This document shows positions 8,054 to 17,324 of a stretch of 61,853 nt of DNA, one piece after another (position 1 is the first letter of the stretch; each line of letters begins with the position of its first letter). Both the position numbers and the translations under genes were made by a program. The DNA comes from CAZUTK01 sp964623265 (lineage in GTDB: Bacteria > Electryoneota > B3-LCP), in the NCBI GenBank assembly GCA_964623265.1, contig CAZUTK010000008.1, positions 1 to 61,853 on the forward strand. Direction: 5' to 3'. A model generated the notes under the pieces. It did not search any database, had not been told where the DNA came from, and saw only the letters and a list, made by a program, of their open reading frames with translations.

Positions 8054-9192
8054 CGATTCTGTGCGACGATATTCAGGATTAATCTGGCGCAGTTATATAG
8101 ATCTTCGGTCTTGATATACTCTTGAACCGTATGCGGCTCCTGCATCCCCGTTCCTATCACCACCGACTCTATGCCTCTCTCGTTAAAAATATTAGCGTCA
8201 CTGCCGCCGCCGGAGATCTCCGGTTCCATCTTCAGCCCCAGTTCGGCGCCGGCGCTTGCGGCAAGCCGGTAGGTGCGGCTGTTTTCGGATACGCGGAAAG
8301 CCTTATACTCGAGGCTGCGGTCTTCTTCAATTCGAGCCTGAAGGGTTTTCCCATCCACTCGGATCTGAGAGCTCTGGGCGGCTTGATCCAGCGCCCGCCG
8401 CATTTTTAAGACCTGCGCTTCCAGTTTAGCCTGATTATGGCTCCGCGCTTCTCCCTTCATTGTCACCAGTTTCGGGATGATATTGGTGGCGGATCCCCCC
8501 TCGATCGAGCCGATATTGGCGGTGGTTTCCGAATCTATACGCCCCAGCGGCATGGACTGAATCGCCCGGGAGGCGACGAGGATGGCGGATAAGCCCTTTT
8601 CCGGCGCTAGACCGGCGTGAGCTTCCTGCCCATGCACACGATAAGTCATACGATACGCCGAAGGCGCACCGATGCAAATATTGTTGACGTTTTCGGTATC
8701 CAGAAAGTAAGCCCGTTTGGAGTGCAGTCTGGCTGTATCAAAATGCTTGGCGCCCATCAAACCGATCTCCTCCGCCACGGTGAAGAGAAATTCGATCTCG
8801 CCATACGGGATGGCGTTTTCCTTTAAGACGTGGACTAATTCCAGCATCGCGGCGACGCCGGATTTATCGTCCGCTCCGAGAATCGTGTCGCCAGCGGCGC
8901 GGATCACGCCATCCACTTCGATGGGTTGTACACCCTTGCCCGGAACGACGGTATCCAGGTGCGCGCAAAACAGAATCGGTTCGACCTTTCCTGCTAATGA
9001 ACCCTGGAAGCGAGCCAGGAGATTCCCGCAATTCCCGCTAATCTTCTCCCCGGCATCATCCATGACGACATCAATACCGAATCTGTGAAGCTGCTCCTGC
9101 ACATAGCGAGCGACATCCAACTCTTCACGAGAATGCGAATCAATTTTCACGAGATCCAAAAAAATGTCTCGCAAGCGATCGGGGTTAATCAT
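8050..9192 (-). CDS. M20 family metallopeptidase, PepT-like
   Basis: Cytoplasmic di-zinc exopeptidase of 380 aa. Metal ligands of the family are visible: His78 and Asp80 (FCAHLDTV), bridging Asp108 (GADDKSG), general-base Glu141/142 (AEEIGLMG), Asp165 (FLDTE) and a C-terminal His in EPHTVQEY. An inserted dimerisation domain lies between about 175 and 290. The protein is shorter than PepT of E. coli (about 408 aa) and fits the PepT-like group, so tripeptide specificity is not assured. Starts 42 nt after mtaB and overlaps the MFS gene. Confidence 0.9.
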   Translation of the reverse strand: MINPDRLRDIFLDLVKIDSHSREELDVARYVQEQLHRFGIDVVMDDAGEKISGNCGNLLARFQGSLAGKVEPILFCAHLDTVVPGKGVQPIEVDGVIRAAGDTILGADDKSGVAAMLELVHVLKENAIPYGEIEFLFTVAEEIGLMGAKHFDTARLHSKRAYFLDTENVNNICIGAPSAYRMTYRVHGQEAHAGLAPEKGLSAILVASRAIQSMPLGRIDSETTANIGSIEGGSATNIIPKLVTMKGEARSHNQAKLEAQVLKMRRALDQAAQSSQIRVDGKTLQARIEEDRSLEYKAFRVSENSRTYRLAASAGAELGLKMEPEISGGGSDANIFNERGIESVVIGTGMQEPHTVQEYIKTEDLYNCARLILNIVAQNR

Positions 9193-9234
9193 CGTTGTCC
9201 TATACGGTTAATCTATGGGCTCTCCCGCTCCACC

Positions 9235-10479
9235 CTATTTCTGAAGTTGAATGCGGTGATCCCGCTCGAGTTTCAGTTTGAAATTGAAGTTTCTAAGATT
9301 CGACTCCATTATGAAACGAGGTAAAGAGATCGTCAGATAATTCGATGAAAGAGCGCGAACGGCATTTGTATTATTCGTGCTTATACTAATCATATTTTGA
9401 ATTGTTCCAATGTTCCACTTTATAAAAGCGTTTTTTAACTCAACATTTAGCTCGCTTAACCGACGCGCTCTTTCGATTTTGATGTTCGGATTCAGTCTGT
9501 CCGCTAGCTCATATGCTCTGGTGCCTTCACGCGGCGAAAACGGAAAGATGTGCAAATAATCCAGAGGGATGGATTGAATCAAGCGAACCGTTTCTTCGAA
9601 ATCCTCTTGGCTTTCTCCCGGGAATCCCACGATGAAATCCGATCCCAAGCAGAAATCCGGACGCCGCTTCTTCAGATCTTTCAAATATGCAATCAGCTCG
9701 CGCGAAATCGGTGGTCGTCTCATTCGGCTTAATACGTGCGGACTCCCTGACTGAAAGGCAAAATGGAAATGATCGCAGATGCCGGATTCCTTCGAACACC
9801 AGTCGAGAAAATCGGGGGAGATCATTTTGGGTTCCAATGAGGAGAGACGAAACCGGATGTCCGGACCCGCCGCATTCAGAAGGGATTGCAGCAGCGCCTG
9901 CAATCCGGGACGCTCGGGCAGATCATCTCCCCAAGAGGCGATGTTCGTCCCGGTGAGAATGATCTCTGAGACGCCACTTCCCCGCAGAGACGCAACCGCA
10001 TCCACACACTCGCTCAAGGGGACGCTGCGGGAACGGCCTCGAAGCAGAGGTACGATGCAATAGGCGCAGTCTTCGTCGCATCCGGTTTGGATCCGCAAGA
10101 GCGCTCTGGATTTGCCATAGGGCAGCAGGCAATGTGGGGGGATGGGATTCCGACAAGGATCCATCCGCTCTTCGGCGTCGAGACCCAGAGGTTCGAGGCT
10201 TAAAGAATCGGCATCGCTGAAGTTGTGGGGTTGATATTTCACCCCACAACCCAGCGCGATGATTTTCAGATCAGGATACCCGCGTTTCAGCGCCCGAATT
10301 TCGCCCCGCGCTTTCGCCAGCGCACGCTGCGTAACCGCGCAGGTGTTCAGGATGAACCAATCTGCTTCTTTAGGATGGTGGACTGTATGATGATGATCCT
10401 GAAGGAGTTTCAGCAAAGATTCCGTGTCGAATTGGTTCTGCTTGCAACCCAGTGTTTTAAACCCGATTCTCAGCGACAC
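9235..10479 (-). CDS. mtaB: tRNA threonylcarbamoyladenosine methylthiotransferase
   Basis: Radical-SAM enzyme that adds the 2-methylthio group to t6A37 of ANN-decoding tRNAs. The N-terminal methylthiotransferase domain has three cluster cysteines (Cys12, Cys47, Cys78) and the radical-SAM motif CX3CX2C is at 134-141 (CDEDCAYC). A C-terminal TRAM-like RNA-binding region is present but divergent; its last ~80 codons (9235-9480) are visibly more AT-rich than the rest. GCKQNQFDTE and the length (414 aa) favour MtaB over MiaB or RimO. Located 9 nt after rpsA, in keeping with a translation-related operon. Confidence 0.9.
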   Translation of the reverse strand: MSLRIGFKTLGCKQNQFDTESLLKLLQDHHHTVHHPKEADWFILNTCAVTQRALAKARGEIRALKRGYPDLKIIALGCGVKYQPHNFSDADSLSLEPLGLDAEERMDPCRNPIPPHCLLPYGKSRALLRIQTGCDEDCAYCIVPLLRGRSRSVPLSECVDAVASLRGSGVSEIILTGTNIASWGDDLPERPGLQALLQSLLNAAGPDIRFRLSSLEPKMISPDFLDWCSKESGICDHFHFAFQSGSPHVLSRMRRPPISRELIAYLKDLKKRRPDFCLGSDFIVGFPGESQEDFEETVRLIQSIPLDYLHIFPFSPREGTRAYELADRLNPNIKIERARRLSELNVELKNAFIKWNIGTIQNMISISTNNTNAVRALSSNYLTISLPRFIMESNLRNFNFKLKLERDHRIQLQK

Positions 10480-10488
10480 AGCGTTGTT

Positions 10489-12672
10489 TCATTCCTCGCT
10501 TTTTTCTTCATCTTTTGTCTTCGTCCCCTCGGTATCCTCCGGTGTGGATTCTTTTTTTCCGGCTTTCTTAGATTTTCGCGGAGACGCCGCCTTCTTTTCC
10601 TCTTCGACTTCAGCCTGCGATTCGGCTTCTGCTGATCCCGCATCGGTATCAGCGGGTGCTGCGGCAGCTTCCGATCCCTCAGCTGCAGCTTTGGGGACTT
10701 TCTTTGCTACTCGTGCTTTCTTCTTCGGTTTTTCCTCAACTGCTTCGGATTCCGTTCCGGTGGAAACCGCCGCGGCTCCTTCAGGCGGCTGCTGACCGAT
10801 TTCTTCCGTTTTCTGCGCCGCCTCGTCTGAAAGAGCAACCTCTTCTTGTTGCTGCAGATACGCCTGATATTCCGATTCTTCCTCCCGCTTCTGCACGCTG
10901 GCGGCGGAGAGAATAATCTTCTTGTTCTCTTTATCGAATTCGAGGACTTCGAGCTTCAACTCTTCGCCCTCCTTCAGCGCCTTTCCCCGGCCGGTCTTGG
11001 GATCCTTGCCGAACTGCGACACCGGCAGAAAGCCCTCCAGCATCAGAGGCAATTCTACGATGGCTCCCTTGTCCACCGTGCGAACGATCTTGCCGTCCAC
11101 AATAGATCCGACGGCATAATTCGCCGCGAATTGCTCCCAGGGATTCTCCTGCGTCTGCTTATGCCCCAGAGCGATGCGCCGTTCATTGCGGTCGAAGGAT
11201 AGGATGACGACTTCGATGGGATCGCCCTTCTTCACCACTTCGCCCGGGTGCTTAATCTTCTTCGTCCAGGACAGATCGCTGATGTGAACCAGACCTTCGA
11301 TGCCTTCCTCCAGCTCCACGAAAGCGCCGAAAGGAACGAGGTCGCGGACGACTCCGGTGTGTTTCGTGCCGACGGCGTATTTCTCCTCCAGTTTCTCCCA
11401 GGGATCTTCCTCGGTCTGCTTCAACCCGAGTGAGATCTTTCGGTTCTCGGCATCAATGTTCAAGACGACGACTTCCACTTCCTGTCCGATATTCAACAAT
11501 TGCGCGGGATGTTTGATATGCTGCGTCCAGCTCATCTCGCTGATGTGGATCAAACCTTCGATGCCCTCTTCCAATTCGACGAAGGCGCCGTATTTCGTGA
11601 TGGAAACGACTTTGCCGGTCACTTTGGAATTCAGCGGGTAGCGCTTTTCGATGCCTTCCCAGGGGTGAGGCTGCAGCTGTTTCAGACCGATGGAAATTCT
11701 TTTGCGCACCGGGTCGAAATCGAGCACGCAGACCTTCAGACGCTGATCATAGGAGACAACCTCCGAGGGGTGATTGACGCGCCCCCAGGAGAGATCCGTG
11801 ATGTGCAGGAGCCCATCCACGCCCCCCAAATCCACGAAAGCGCCGAAATCGGTGATGTTCTTCACGACGCCTTCCATCGTCTGGCCGATCTGGATTTCGC
11901 TCAGGATCTTTTCACGCACGTCGCGCAGATTTTCCTCGATCAGCACCTTGCGGGAAAGGACGATATTCTTCCGCAATTCGTTGACCTTGACGATGCGGAA
12001 ATCCGCGGTTTCATTGATCCAGGAATCGAAGTCCCGCACCGGATGAATGTCAATCTGCGAACCGGGCAGGAACGCTTCCACTCCCATAACGTCCACGACG
12101 ATTCCTCCCTTGATGCGCCGCAGACATTTGCCTCGAACCGTTTCACCGCGCTGGTAGAAGTCCAGGATGGTGGACCAAACGCGGGCGAAATCGGCGCGCT
12201 TCTTGGATAACACCAGTTCGCCTTCTTGATCTTCAATATTCTCGAGAAAGACTTCGATGGTGTCGCCGATATTCAAGCTGGACGGATCTTCGAATTCCTC
12301 GATGGGGACCGTCCCTTCCGACTTGAAGCCGATATCTATGGCAACGTCTTTTTCGCTGATGGAGATGATCTTCCCGGTGACGATTTCGCCGGATTTGATT
12401 TCCCGCATCGTATCTTCGTACAATTTCGACATAAATGCGGATTCTTCCGGTTCATACTCCACATCCTCTTTCAGTTCCGAGAGCGGGATGACTTTTTCCT
12501 CTTCATCAAAATTCTGCGCTGCGGCGTTTGTCTTCGGGGTTTTCTCCGGATCGGGAAACGATGTCGAATCAGAAGTTTGCGAAGGATTCTGGTTCTGCGG
12601 TGTTACACCAGATGAGGGTTCCGGCGTTTGATTCTGGTTTTCTGGGTTTTGGTTTTCTGGGTTGAATGACAT
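10489..12672 (-). CDS. rpsA: 30S ribosomal protein S1
   Basis: 727 aa. Six S1 RNA-binding repeats start near residues 95, 178, 265, 350, 437 and 524, the later ones carrying the FGAFVxLxxGxxGLxHxS signature. Binds mRNA at the ribosome and assists initiation. Unusual low-complexity ends: an Asn/Gln/Pro-rich stretch (1-50) and an Ala/Glu/Lys-rich tail (about 600-727), longer than in E. coli S1 (557 aa). Located 58 nt after ispH; the ispH-rpsA neighbourhood is also known from Firmicutes and other phyla. The ATG at 12672 is preceded by a good GGCAGGAGG Shine-Dalgarno. Confidence 0.95.
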   Translation of the reverse strand: MSFNPENQNPENQNQTPEPSSGVTPQNQNPSQTSDSTSFPDPEKTPKTNAAAQNFDEEEKVIPLSELKEDVEYEPEESAFMSKLYEDTMREIKSGEIVTGKIISISEKDVAIDIGFKSEGTVPIEEFEDPSSLNIGDTIEVFLENIEDQEGELVLSKKRADFARVWSTILDFYQRGETVRGKCLRRIKGGIVVDVMGVEAFLPGSQIDIHPVRDFDSWINETADFRIVKVNELRKNIVLSRKVLIEENLRDVREKILSEIQIGQTMEGVVKNITDFGAFVDLGGVDGLLHITDLSWGRVNHPSEVVSYDQRLKVCVLDFDPVRKRISIGLKQLQPHPWEGIEKRYPLNSKVTGKVVSITKYGAFVELEEGIEGLIHISEMSWTQHIKHPAQLLNIGQEVEVVVLNIDAENRKISLGLKQTEEDPWEKLEEKYAVGTKHTGVVRDLVPFGAFVELEEGIEGLVHISDLSWTKKIKHPGEVVKKGDPIEVVILSFDRNERRIALGHKQTQENPWEQFAANYAVGSIVDGKIVRTVDKGAIVELPLMLEGFLPVSQFGKDPKTGRGKALKEGEELKLEVLEFDKENKKIILSAASVQKREEESEYQAYLQQQEEVALSDEAAQKTEEIGQQPPEGAAAVSTGTESEAVEEKPKKKARVAKKVPKAAAEGSEAAAAPADTDAGSAEAESQAEVEEEKKAASPRKSKKAGKKESTPEDTEGTKTKDEEKSEE

Positions 12673-12730
12673 GACTTTTTGCCTCCTGCCGAGGATGTCG
12701 GCATTGAAGGGTTAATGGATGATAATCAAT

Positions 12731-13588
12731 CTATTTGCAGTGGGTTTCTTCCTCTGCGACGATGTTTTCCACGGCTTGCGCGACTCTTTTCAACTGCCAC
12801 ATCGGGGTGGATGCCGATCCGGAAATGCCGACGTGATCGAGGTTCTTGAACCATTCCGGTTTCAGCTCCGTCTCGTTTTCGACGAAATAGGTATTTGGAT
12901 TGATGTTGCGGCAGACCTGATACAGCAGCGCCGTGTTCGAACTGTTGCGACCGCCGACGAAGATGACGGCGGGATGCTCGGCGGCGAACTGGGTCAATTC
13001 CTTCTGGCGGCGCGTGACGAAGCTGCAGCGCGAATCGAAGATTTCGAGATCCTGCACCTGGTTCTGCAACCGCTCCTGCCAGGTATTGAAAATCTCCGGC
13101 GAAACGGTGGTCTGCGCGATCAGCAGCGTGGGGACGTTCGGGTCAATTTCACTCCCCTCATCTTCGTTCTTCACGACGATGGCTTTCCCTTCGCAATGCC
13201 CCTGCAGAGCGATGACTTCGGGATGGTTCACCCGCCCGACGATGACGATCTGCTTGCCCTGGTGGTACGCCCGTTGAATCACCCGCTGCGAACGCATTAC
13301 CTTGGGACAAGTGGCGTCCACGATCTCGAGCCCCAACTGTTTCGCGTGCTTGAAAAACGCGCTCTCCTCTCCGTGGGTGCGAACCAGGATCGGACGATGT
13401 TCGGCTTCATTCAGATCCTCCACGAACTCGAGCCCGAGACCGCACAGACGTTCCATCTCCAGCCGGTTGTGAATCAGCTCCCCTTTCACGACAAGCTTAC
13501 CCCCGCTGTCCAGCCGTTTTTCCGCCGTGGCAATGGCACGTTTTACGCCGCCGCAGAAACCGGCTCGGGGATCAACCACCGCTTTCAT
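12731..13588 (-). CDS. ispH: 4-hydroxy-3-methylbut-2-enyl diphosphate reductase
   Basis: Last step of the MEP isoprenoid pathway, reducing HMBPP to IPP and DMAPP. The three cluster cysteines are Cys12 (GFCGGV), Cys94 (DATCP) and Cys188 (SRCSF). Substrate-binding residues seen are His40, His72 (THGE), His122/Glu124 (NHPEV), Thr160/161 and SSN at 216-218. Length (285 aa) is normal and all known catalytic residues are present. The ATG overlaps the stop of plsC by 4 nt. Indicates that this organism makes isoprenoids through the MEP route and has a reducing cytoplasm suited to the 4Fe-4S enzyme. Confidence 0.96.
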   Translation of the reverse strand: MKAVVDPRAGFCGGVKRAIATAEKRLDSGGKLVVKGELIHNRLEMERLCGLGLEFVEDLNEAEHRPILVRTHGEESAFFKHAKQLGLEIVDATCPKVMRSQRVIQRAYHQGKQIVIVGRVNHPEVIALQGHCEGKAIVVKNEDEGSEIDPNVPTLLIAQTTVSPEIFNTWQERLQNQVQDLEIFDSRCSFVTRRQKELTQFAAEHPAVIFVGGRNSSNTALLYQVCRNINPNTYFVENETELKPEWFKNLDHVGISGSASTPMWQLKRVAQAVENIVAEEETHCK

Positions 13589-14205
13589 AATCCCGTTACC
13601 GAGGCTCTCAGTTCGGCGATGGCTTGCATAATCCGATTCGACATCGCTTGATACTTCTGCTTTGCTGCACTATGTATTACGTCTTTCGGATCCAAACGTA
13701 TCGGCTTCCCGATGATTACTTTTATCCCGGGACGCCGGGAGACGCGTTTCCAAGCGCCTCGCGTGCCGGATACGAAGATCGGCAGGACGTCCGCGCCGCT
13801 GATCGCTGCGAGGAAGCCCACCCCGCCAGTCGGCTGCAAGAATTCGCCAGTGCGGCTTCGCGTGCCTTCCGGGAAAACCAGCAGCGCTCCTTCATGATCC
13901 AGAACCCCCGTAGCAGCCTTCAGAGATCCGAAATCTTTGCCGGAACGCTTCACAGGGATCGAATTCCAGCGTCGGATCAATTTCCCTAACACTGGTTTGT
14001 TGAAAAGCTCCGCCTTCGCCATATAAAAGATCTCCCTGGGGATGCAGGAGCCGATGATCGGCGGATCCAGATACGATTGGTGATTGGCGGCGATGATGAG
14101 TTTCCCCTGTTTGGGGATGTTCTCCTTGCCGACCACCTTCAAACCGAATAAGAGCCTCGCAATAGAGCGAACCAGCAGGCTCGCAAACCAGTAATCAACC
14201 TTCAT
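13585..14205 (-). CDS. plsC: 1-acyl-sn-glycerol-3-phosphate acyltransferase
   Basis: Makes phosphatidic acid from lysophosphatidic acid at the inner membrane. HX4D motif NHQSYLD (His42-Asp47) and FPEGTRS (111-117) are the catalytic and glycerophosphate-binding blocks of the family. ATG at 14205 overlaps the 3' end of cmk and gives 206 aa; a further 14 upstream codons are open but lie entirely inside cmk. Order cmk-plsC-ispH-rpsA recurs in several phyla, supporting the call. Confidence 0.93.
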   Translation of the reverse strand: MKVDYWFASLLVRSIARLLFGLKVVGKENIPKQGKLIIAANHQSYLDPPIIGSCIPREIFYMAKAELFNKPVLGKLIRRWNSIPVKRSGKDFGSLKAATGVLDHEGALLVFPEGTRSRTGEFLQPTGGVGFLAAISGADVLPIFVSGTRGAWKRVSRRPGIKVIIGKPIRLDPKDVIHSAAKQKYQAMSNRIMQAIAELRASVTGL

Positions 14206-14893
14206 ACGCGCGATAGAGGCGCAGGATTTCCTCGACCTGCTCCTCAATGCTCAAGGATGTCGTATCCAGAGTGACGGCATCCTTCGCTTTCTGCAAAGGG
14301 CTGTCGGCACGCTGTTCGTCGCGCCGATCCCTCTCCGCGATGCTCGCCGCTATCTCATTCAGATCGGCATTTCCGCCTGTCCGTTGAATTTCCTGAAGCC
14401 TTCTCTTCGCGCGCACATCCAAATCGGCGACCATAAAAATTTTCAACTCTGCATTTGGGAACACCACTGTCCCGATGTCTCTGCCCTCCGCCACCACGCC
14501 ACCGTGTTCACCTGCTTTGCGCTGCAACTGCACCATCTTCTCGCGTACCGCAGGGACTTCGCAGACCGGCGTCACCGCCTGAGTGACTTCGGCGGAACGG
14601 AGGGAATCGGTCACATCTTCTCCGTCGAGCAGCACCCGCTGATCTCCGTTCTGATACCGCAGGCTCACATCCGTTCGAGCGGCGATTGCAGCGATTGCGT
14701 CGGGTCGGTTGAGAGGCGTGCCGCTGCGCAGGACTTTTAAGGCGATCGCTCGATACATCGCGCCGGTGTCGAGATGTAGGAAATTCAACCGGCGCGCCAC
14801 TTCCTTCGCGGTCGTCGTCTTGCCCGCTCCCGCGGGACCATCAATGGCAATAATGGGCAAACGGCGTTTTCCCTGCTGCGGCACTCTGATCAC
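14195..14893 (-). CDS. cmk: Cytidylate kinase
   Basis: Phosphorylates CMP and dCMP. The P-loop GPAGAGKT is at 19-26, LDTGAMYRA follows at about 41, and the family block AEGRDIGTVVFP lies near 130. Length 232 aa fits the family. The start overlaps the stop of the upstream 571-aa gene by 4 nt, and its 3' end overlaps plsC. Confidence 0.95.
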   Translation of the reverse strand: MIRVPQQGKRRLPIIAIDGPAGAGKTTTAKEVARRLNFLHLDTGAMYRAIALKVLRSGTPLNRPDAIAAIAARTDVSLRYQNGDQRVLLDGEDVTDSLRSAEVTQAVTPVCEVPAVREKMVQLQRKAGEHGGVVAEGRDIGTVVFPNAELKIFMVADLDVRAKRRLQEIQRTGGNADLNEIAASIAERDRRDEQRADSPLQKAKDAVTLDTTSLSIEEQVEEILRLYRAYEG

Positions 14894-16605
14894 CGTTTGA
14901 TTCTCACTCCACCCGCTTCGCCTTCTTTGCGTACGAAGATCCAGCCCACGATTTTGCCCGGTTCCAGGATGGAATGATCATCGCCCCAGTAAAAGTGATT
15001 CCAATGATGCGCCGAAGAGGTCTCCGTCGCGGGGATGGAGTCAATTTCCGCTTTCAGTTCCTTCAGGCGCTCTTTCCAGACGGCGAAGTTTTTCTCCCGA
15101 AGATCCACCCAGCCGGCGTCCGCCCATTCGTCAATTTTCTCCGGCGTAATCTTGAACTTGTCGTTCACCTTGGAAGCTGGAATTTTCACTTCCGGACCGC
15201 GCAGCAGTGACTTCCCATTGCTTAAGAGAATGGGGATTCCGATGGAGAGAATCTGGCTGCGAACCCCTTTATCCCGACTGATGAACAGCTCCACCTTCTT
15301 AGACAGCTCTTTCGGCGTGCTCTTCAGCGCCGCGGAAAGCGACCCGCAAACCTTTTTCAGCAGATGCACTTCCCAAAGGAGTTTTGAGAGCCGCGGCGGT
15401 CCCAGCAGCTCGAACCCTACAGATTCCACGCCGTGCTTCTCCTGAAGATCCTGCATCGTCTTCAACGCGCTGCTGCGCATGGCGCCGGCGCGGTAGGTAG
15501 GCCCGAGCACGGATGCATCGAGAGCCGAAATGACGTCGTATCCGGACGTGGCTCCCTTGATCTCCAGCAGAGCGTAATCCGCGATTTCCTCGGGAGTGAC
15601 GAACTCCATCTGGCCGATCGAGCTCAAGGCGTAAAATTCACCGTAGGAAAAGATCCCGTTTTCCCCGGTGTCAATGTACACCGATTTCAGCACCTCGTTG
15701 GTGCGCACTCCCTGCTCGGGAAGTCTGGAATAAAAGACATCATCCAACGGGACGGCTTGATCCGGCGGACAATCGAAGATTTCGATCGGTTTGCCTCCTT
15801 TTGTGATCGGACCGTAGGCGATCTGTTTCCAGGCGATGGCGGCGGCAGGCTTGATTTCCTTGACGGCTGGTTCGTTCGGCGTCCTCCCCAACAGCATCAG
15901 CAGCAAGGATTGCGCTCCTCCCACAGCGGATTTCGCCATCAACACACGAGAAGGTCTCTCCTCCGAATGGGTGTAGGGGATATTCAGCCCCATACCGCCC
16001 GTTCCGGTGGTCCCGATCTTCACATAAGATTGCACTTCAAAACGCGAGAGCGTATTTTTCAGGATTTCGATGTGCCGGACCAGCTGCGGAACCGCCAGAC
16101 AACTGAGGAAACGCTCGATTTCAATTTGCAGGGATTCCGTCAACTTGCCTTTCTGCTGAGCGGCTTCCAACTCGCGCAGCACCCGCGCGCTCCCGGAAAA
16201 GGCATCTTGATATGCCAAGCCGGTGGCGGAATTCACGCAATCTATGATGAGGTGCGGCTGGTGCTTCTCTACAAATTTATAGATCGTGGACTCTGTTAAA
16301 ATTTCTTCCGATAGTTTTTCGATGCAATCCAGCATCAACTGCCGGCGCATCTGCGCGTCGGAGAGAATCGCTTCACGCGGATATTCCCGCAGGGAAGAGC
16401 GCACGAAGATGTCCCCCCATTCCGGGCAGAATTCGATGTCGGGCGCTTCCTTTGCGTAGATCCGGCAGGCTTCCTCCGCTTCTTCTTGCTTCAGGGATGC
16501 GACGATGATGCGTTCAGGTTTTTCGCGATACAGGCGACGGCAGATCGCAGAACCGACTAAACCCCAGCCCCCCCACACCATGACTTTTTTACCGGTGACG
16601 TCCAC
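14890..16605 (-). CDS. Conserved-looking Rossmann-fold protein of unknown function (571 aa)
   Basis: I do not recognise a characterised family. The N-terminus KKVMVWGGWGLVG matches a dinucleotide-binding GxxGxxG loop (12-18) as in extended short-chain dehydrogenases, followed by a basic segment that could bind NADP. A second landmark, IGTTGTGGMGLNIPYTHSEE near 200-220, is Gly-rich and could form another phosphate-binding site. No transmembrane helices or signal peptide are seen. The start is GTG at 16605 with a GAGGTC Shine-Dalgarno. It is tightly coupled to cmk (4-nt overlap) and follows scpB by about 30 nt, so it is constitutively co-expressed with chromosome-segregation, nucleotide and lipid genes. 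Function open. Confidence 0.75.
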   Translation of the reverse strand: MDVTGKKVMVWGGWGLVGSAICRRLYREKPERIIVASLKQEEAEEACRIYAKEAPDIEFCPEWGDIFVRSSLREYPREAILSDAQMRRQLMLDCIEKLSEEILTESTIYKFVEKHQPHLIIDCVNSATGLAYQDAFSGSARVLRELEAAQQKGKLTESLQIEIERFLSCLAVPQLVRHIEILKNTLSRFEVQSYVKIGTTGTGGMGLNIPYTHSEERPSRVLMAKSAVGGAQSLLLMLLGRTPNEPAVKEIKPAAAIAWKQIAYGPITKGGKPIEIFDCPPDQAVPLDDVFYSRLPEQGVRTNEVLKSVYIDTGENGIFSYGEFYALSSIGQMEFVTPEEIADYALLEIKGATSGYDVISALDASVLGPTYRAGAMRSSALKTMQDLQEKHGVESVGFELLGPPRLSKLLWEVHLLKKVCGSLSAALKSTPKELSKKVELFISRDKGVRSQILSIGIPILLSNGKSLLRGPEVKIPASKVNDKFKITPEKIDEWADAGWVDLREKNFAVWKERLKELKAEIDSIPATETSSAHHWNHFYWGDDHSILEPGKIVGWIFVRKEGEAGGVRIKR

Positions 16606-16636
16606 TGCTGACCTCGAGATGTTCGATGATATCTTT

Positions 16637-17248
16637 CTACGGGTTGTGCAGAGCTCTTACGCCGTCGTCATTTGATTCCGCGGATCCAACGAAATCCATC
16701 TTCACTTGGTTCGGGTCTTCGGCCACCAAGCCCTGCAGTTCGCGGATTTTCGGCAGGTCTTCCAGAGAATTGAGACCGAAATATCGGAGAAAATCCTGTG
16801 TGGTAATATAAAGCAGGGGCCTTCCCGGGGTCGTAGCACGACCGCCGACGGTGATCAAAGCTCTTTCCATCAATGTGCTTAATACCCCGGAGCTATCCAC
16901 CCCTCGAATGCGTTCGATCTCCGATCTGGGGATCGGCTGGCGATAGGCGATGATCGCGAGGGTTTCCAACGCAGAGCGAGACAGGCGCGTCTGCAATCTT
17001 TCTTTCAACAGGCGTTTGATCCAAGTTGCGAATTCCGGCCGAGTGCTCAGTTGCGCGCCGCCCGCCACCCGCGAAATGTAAAAAGAACGGTCGTGCTCCC
17101 GATAGAATTGATCCAGCGCCTCCAAATCCCCTGCAAATTCTTCCATCGAAATTTCGCCGATCAACTCCTTGACCCGGCTGTACGTCAAGGGAACGTCAGC
17201 GGCGAACAGTAGCGCCTCAATAATGCGTCTTCGCTCTCGAACCGTCAT
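16637..17248 (-). CDS. scpB: Segregation and condensation protein B
   Basis: Winged-helix kleisin-associated subunit of the SMC condensin. About 203 aa with family motifs IIEALLFAADVPLT near the start, TRLSRSALETLAIIAYRQP near 88-106 and the block RGVDSSGVLSTL near 115. The family 'RPLLY.TT..FL..FGL' block is at about 143-160. ATG at 17248 or the adjacent GTG at 17251 could serve as start. Follows scpA by 76 nt and partners with it around SMC. Confidence 0.92.
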   Translation of the reverse strand: MTVRERRRIIEALLFAADVPLTYSRVKELIGEISMEEFAGDLEALDQFYREHDRSFYISRVAGGAQLSTRPEFATWIKRLLKERLQTRLSRSALETLAIIAYRQPIPRSEIERIRGVDSSGVLSTLMERALITVGGRATTPGRPLLYITTQDFLRYFGLNSLEDLPKIRELQGLVAEDPNQVKMDFVGSAESNDDGVRALHNP

Positions 17249-17324
17249 CACCTTCAGATATCCATAAAAAGTGCAATTCCGGCTGCCAAGACTTATTCGT
17301 CGCAGCGGGACGGATCTCTCCGCT

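Noticed and set aside
15433..16299. 288-codon open frame opposite the 571-aa gene
   Set aside because: It has no recognisable family, an Arg/His/Gln-rich composition typical of antisense frames, and no ribosome site; it is a shadow of the real gene.
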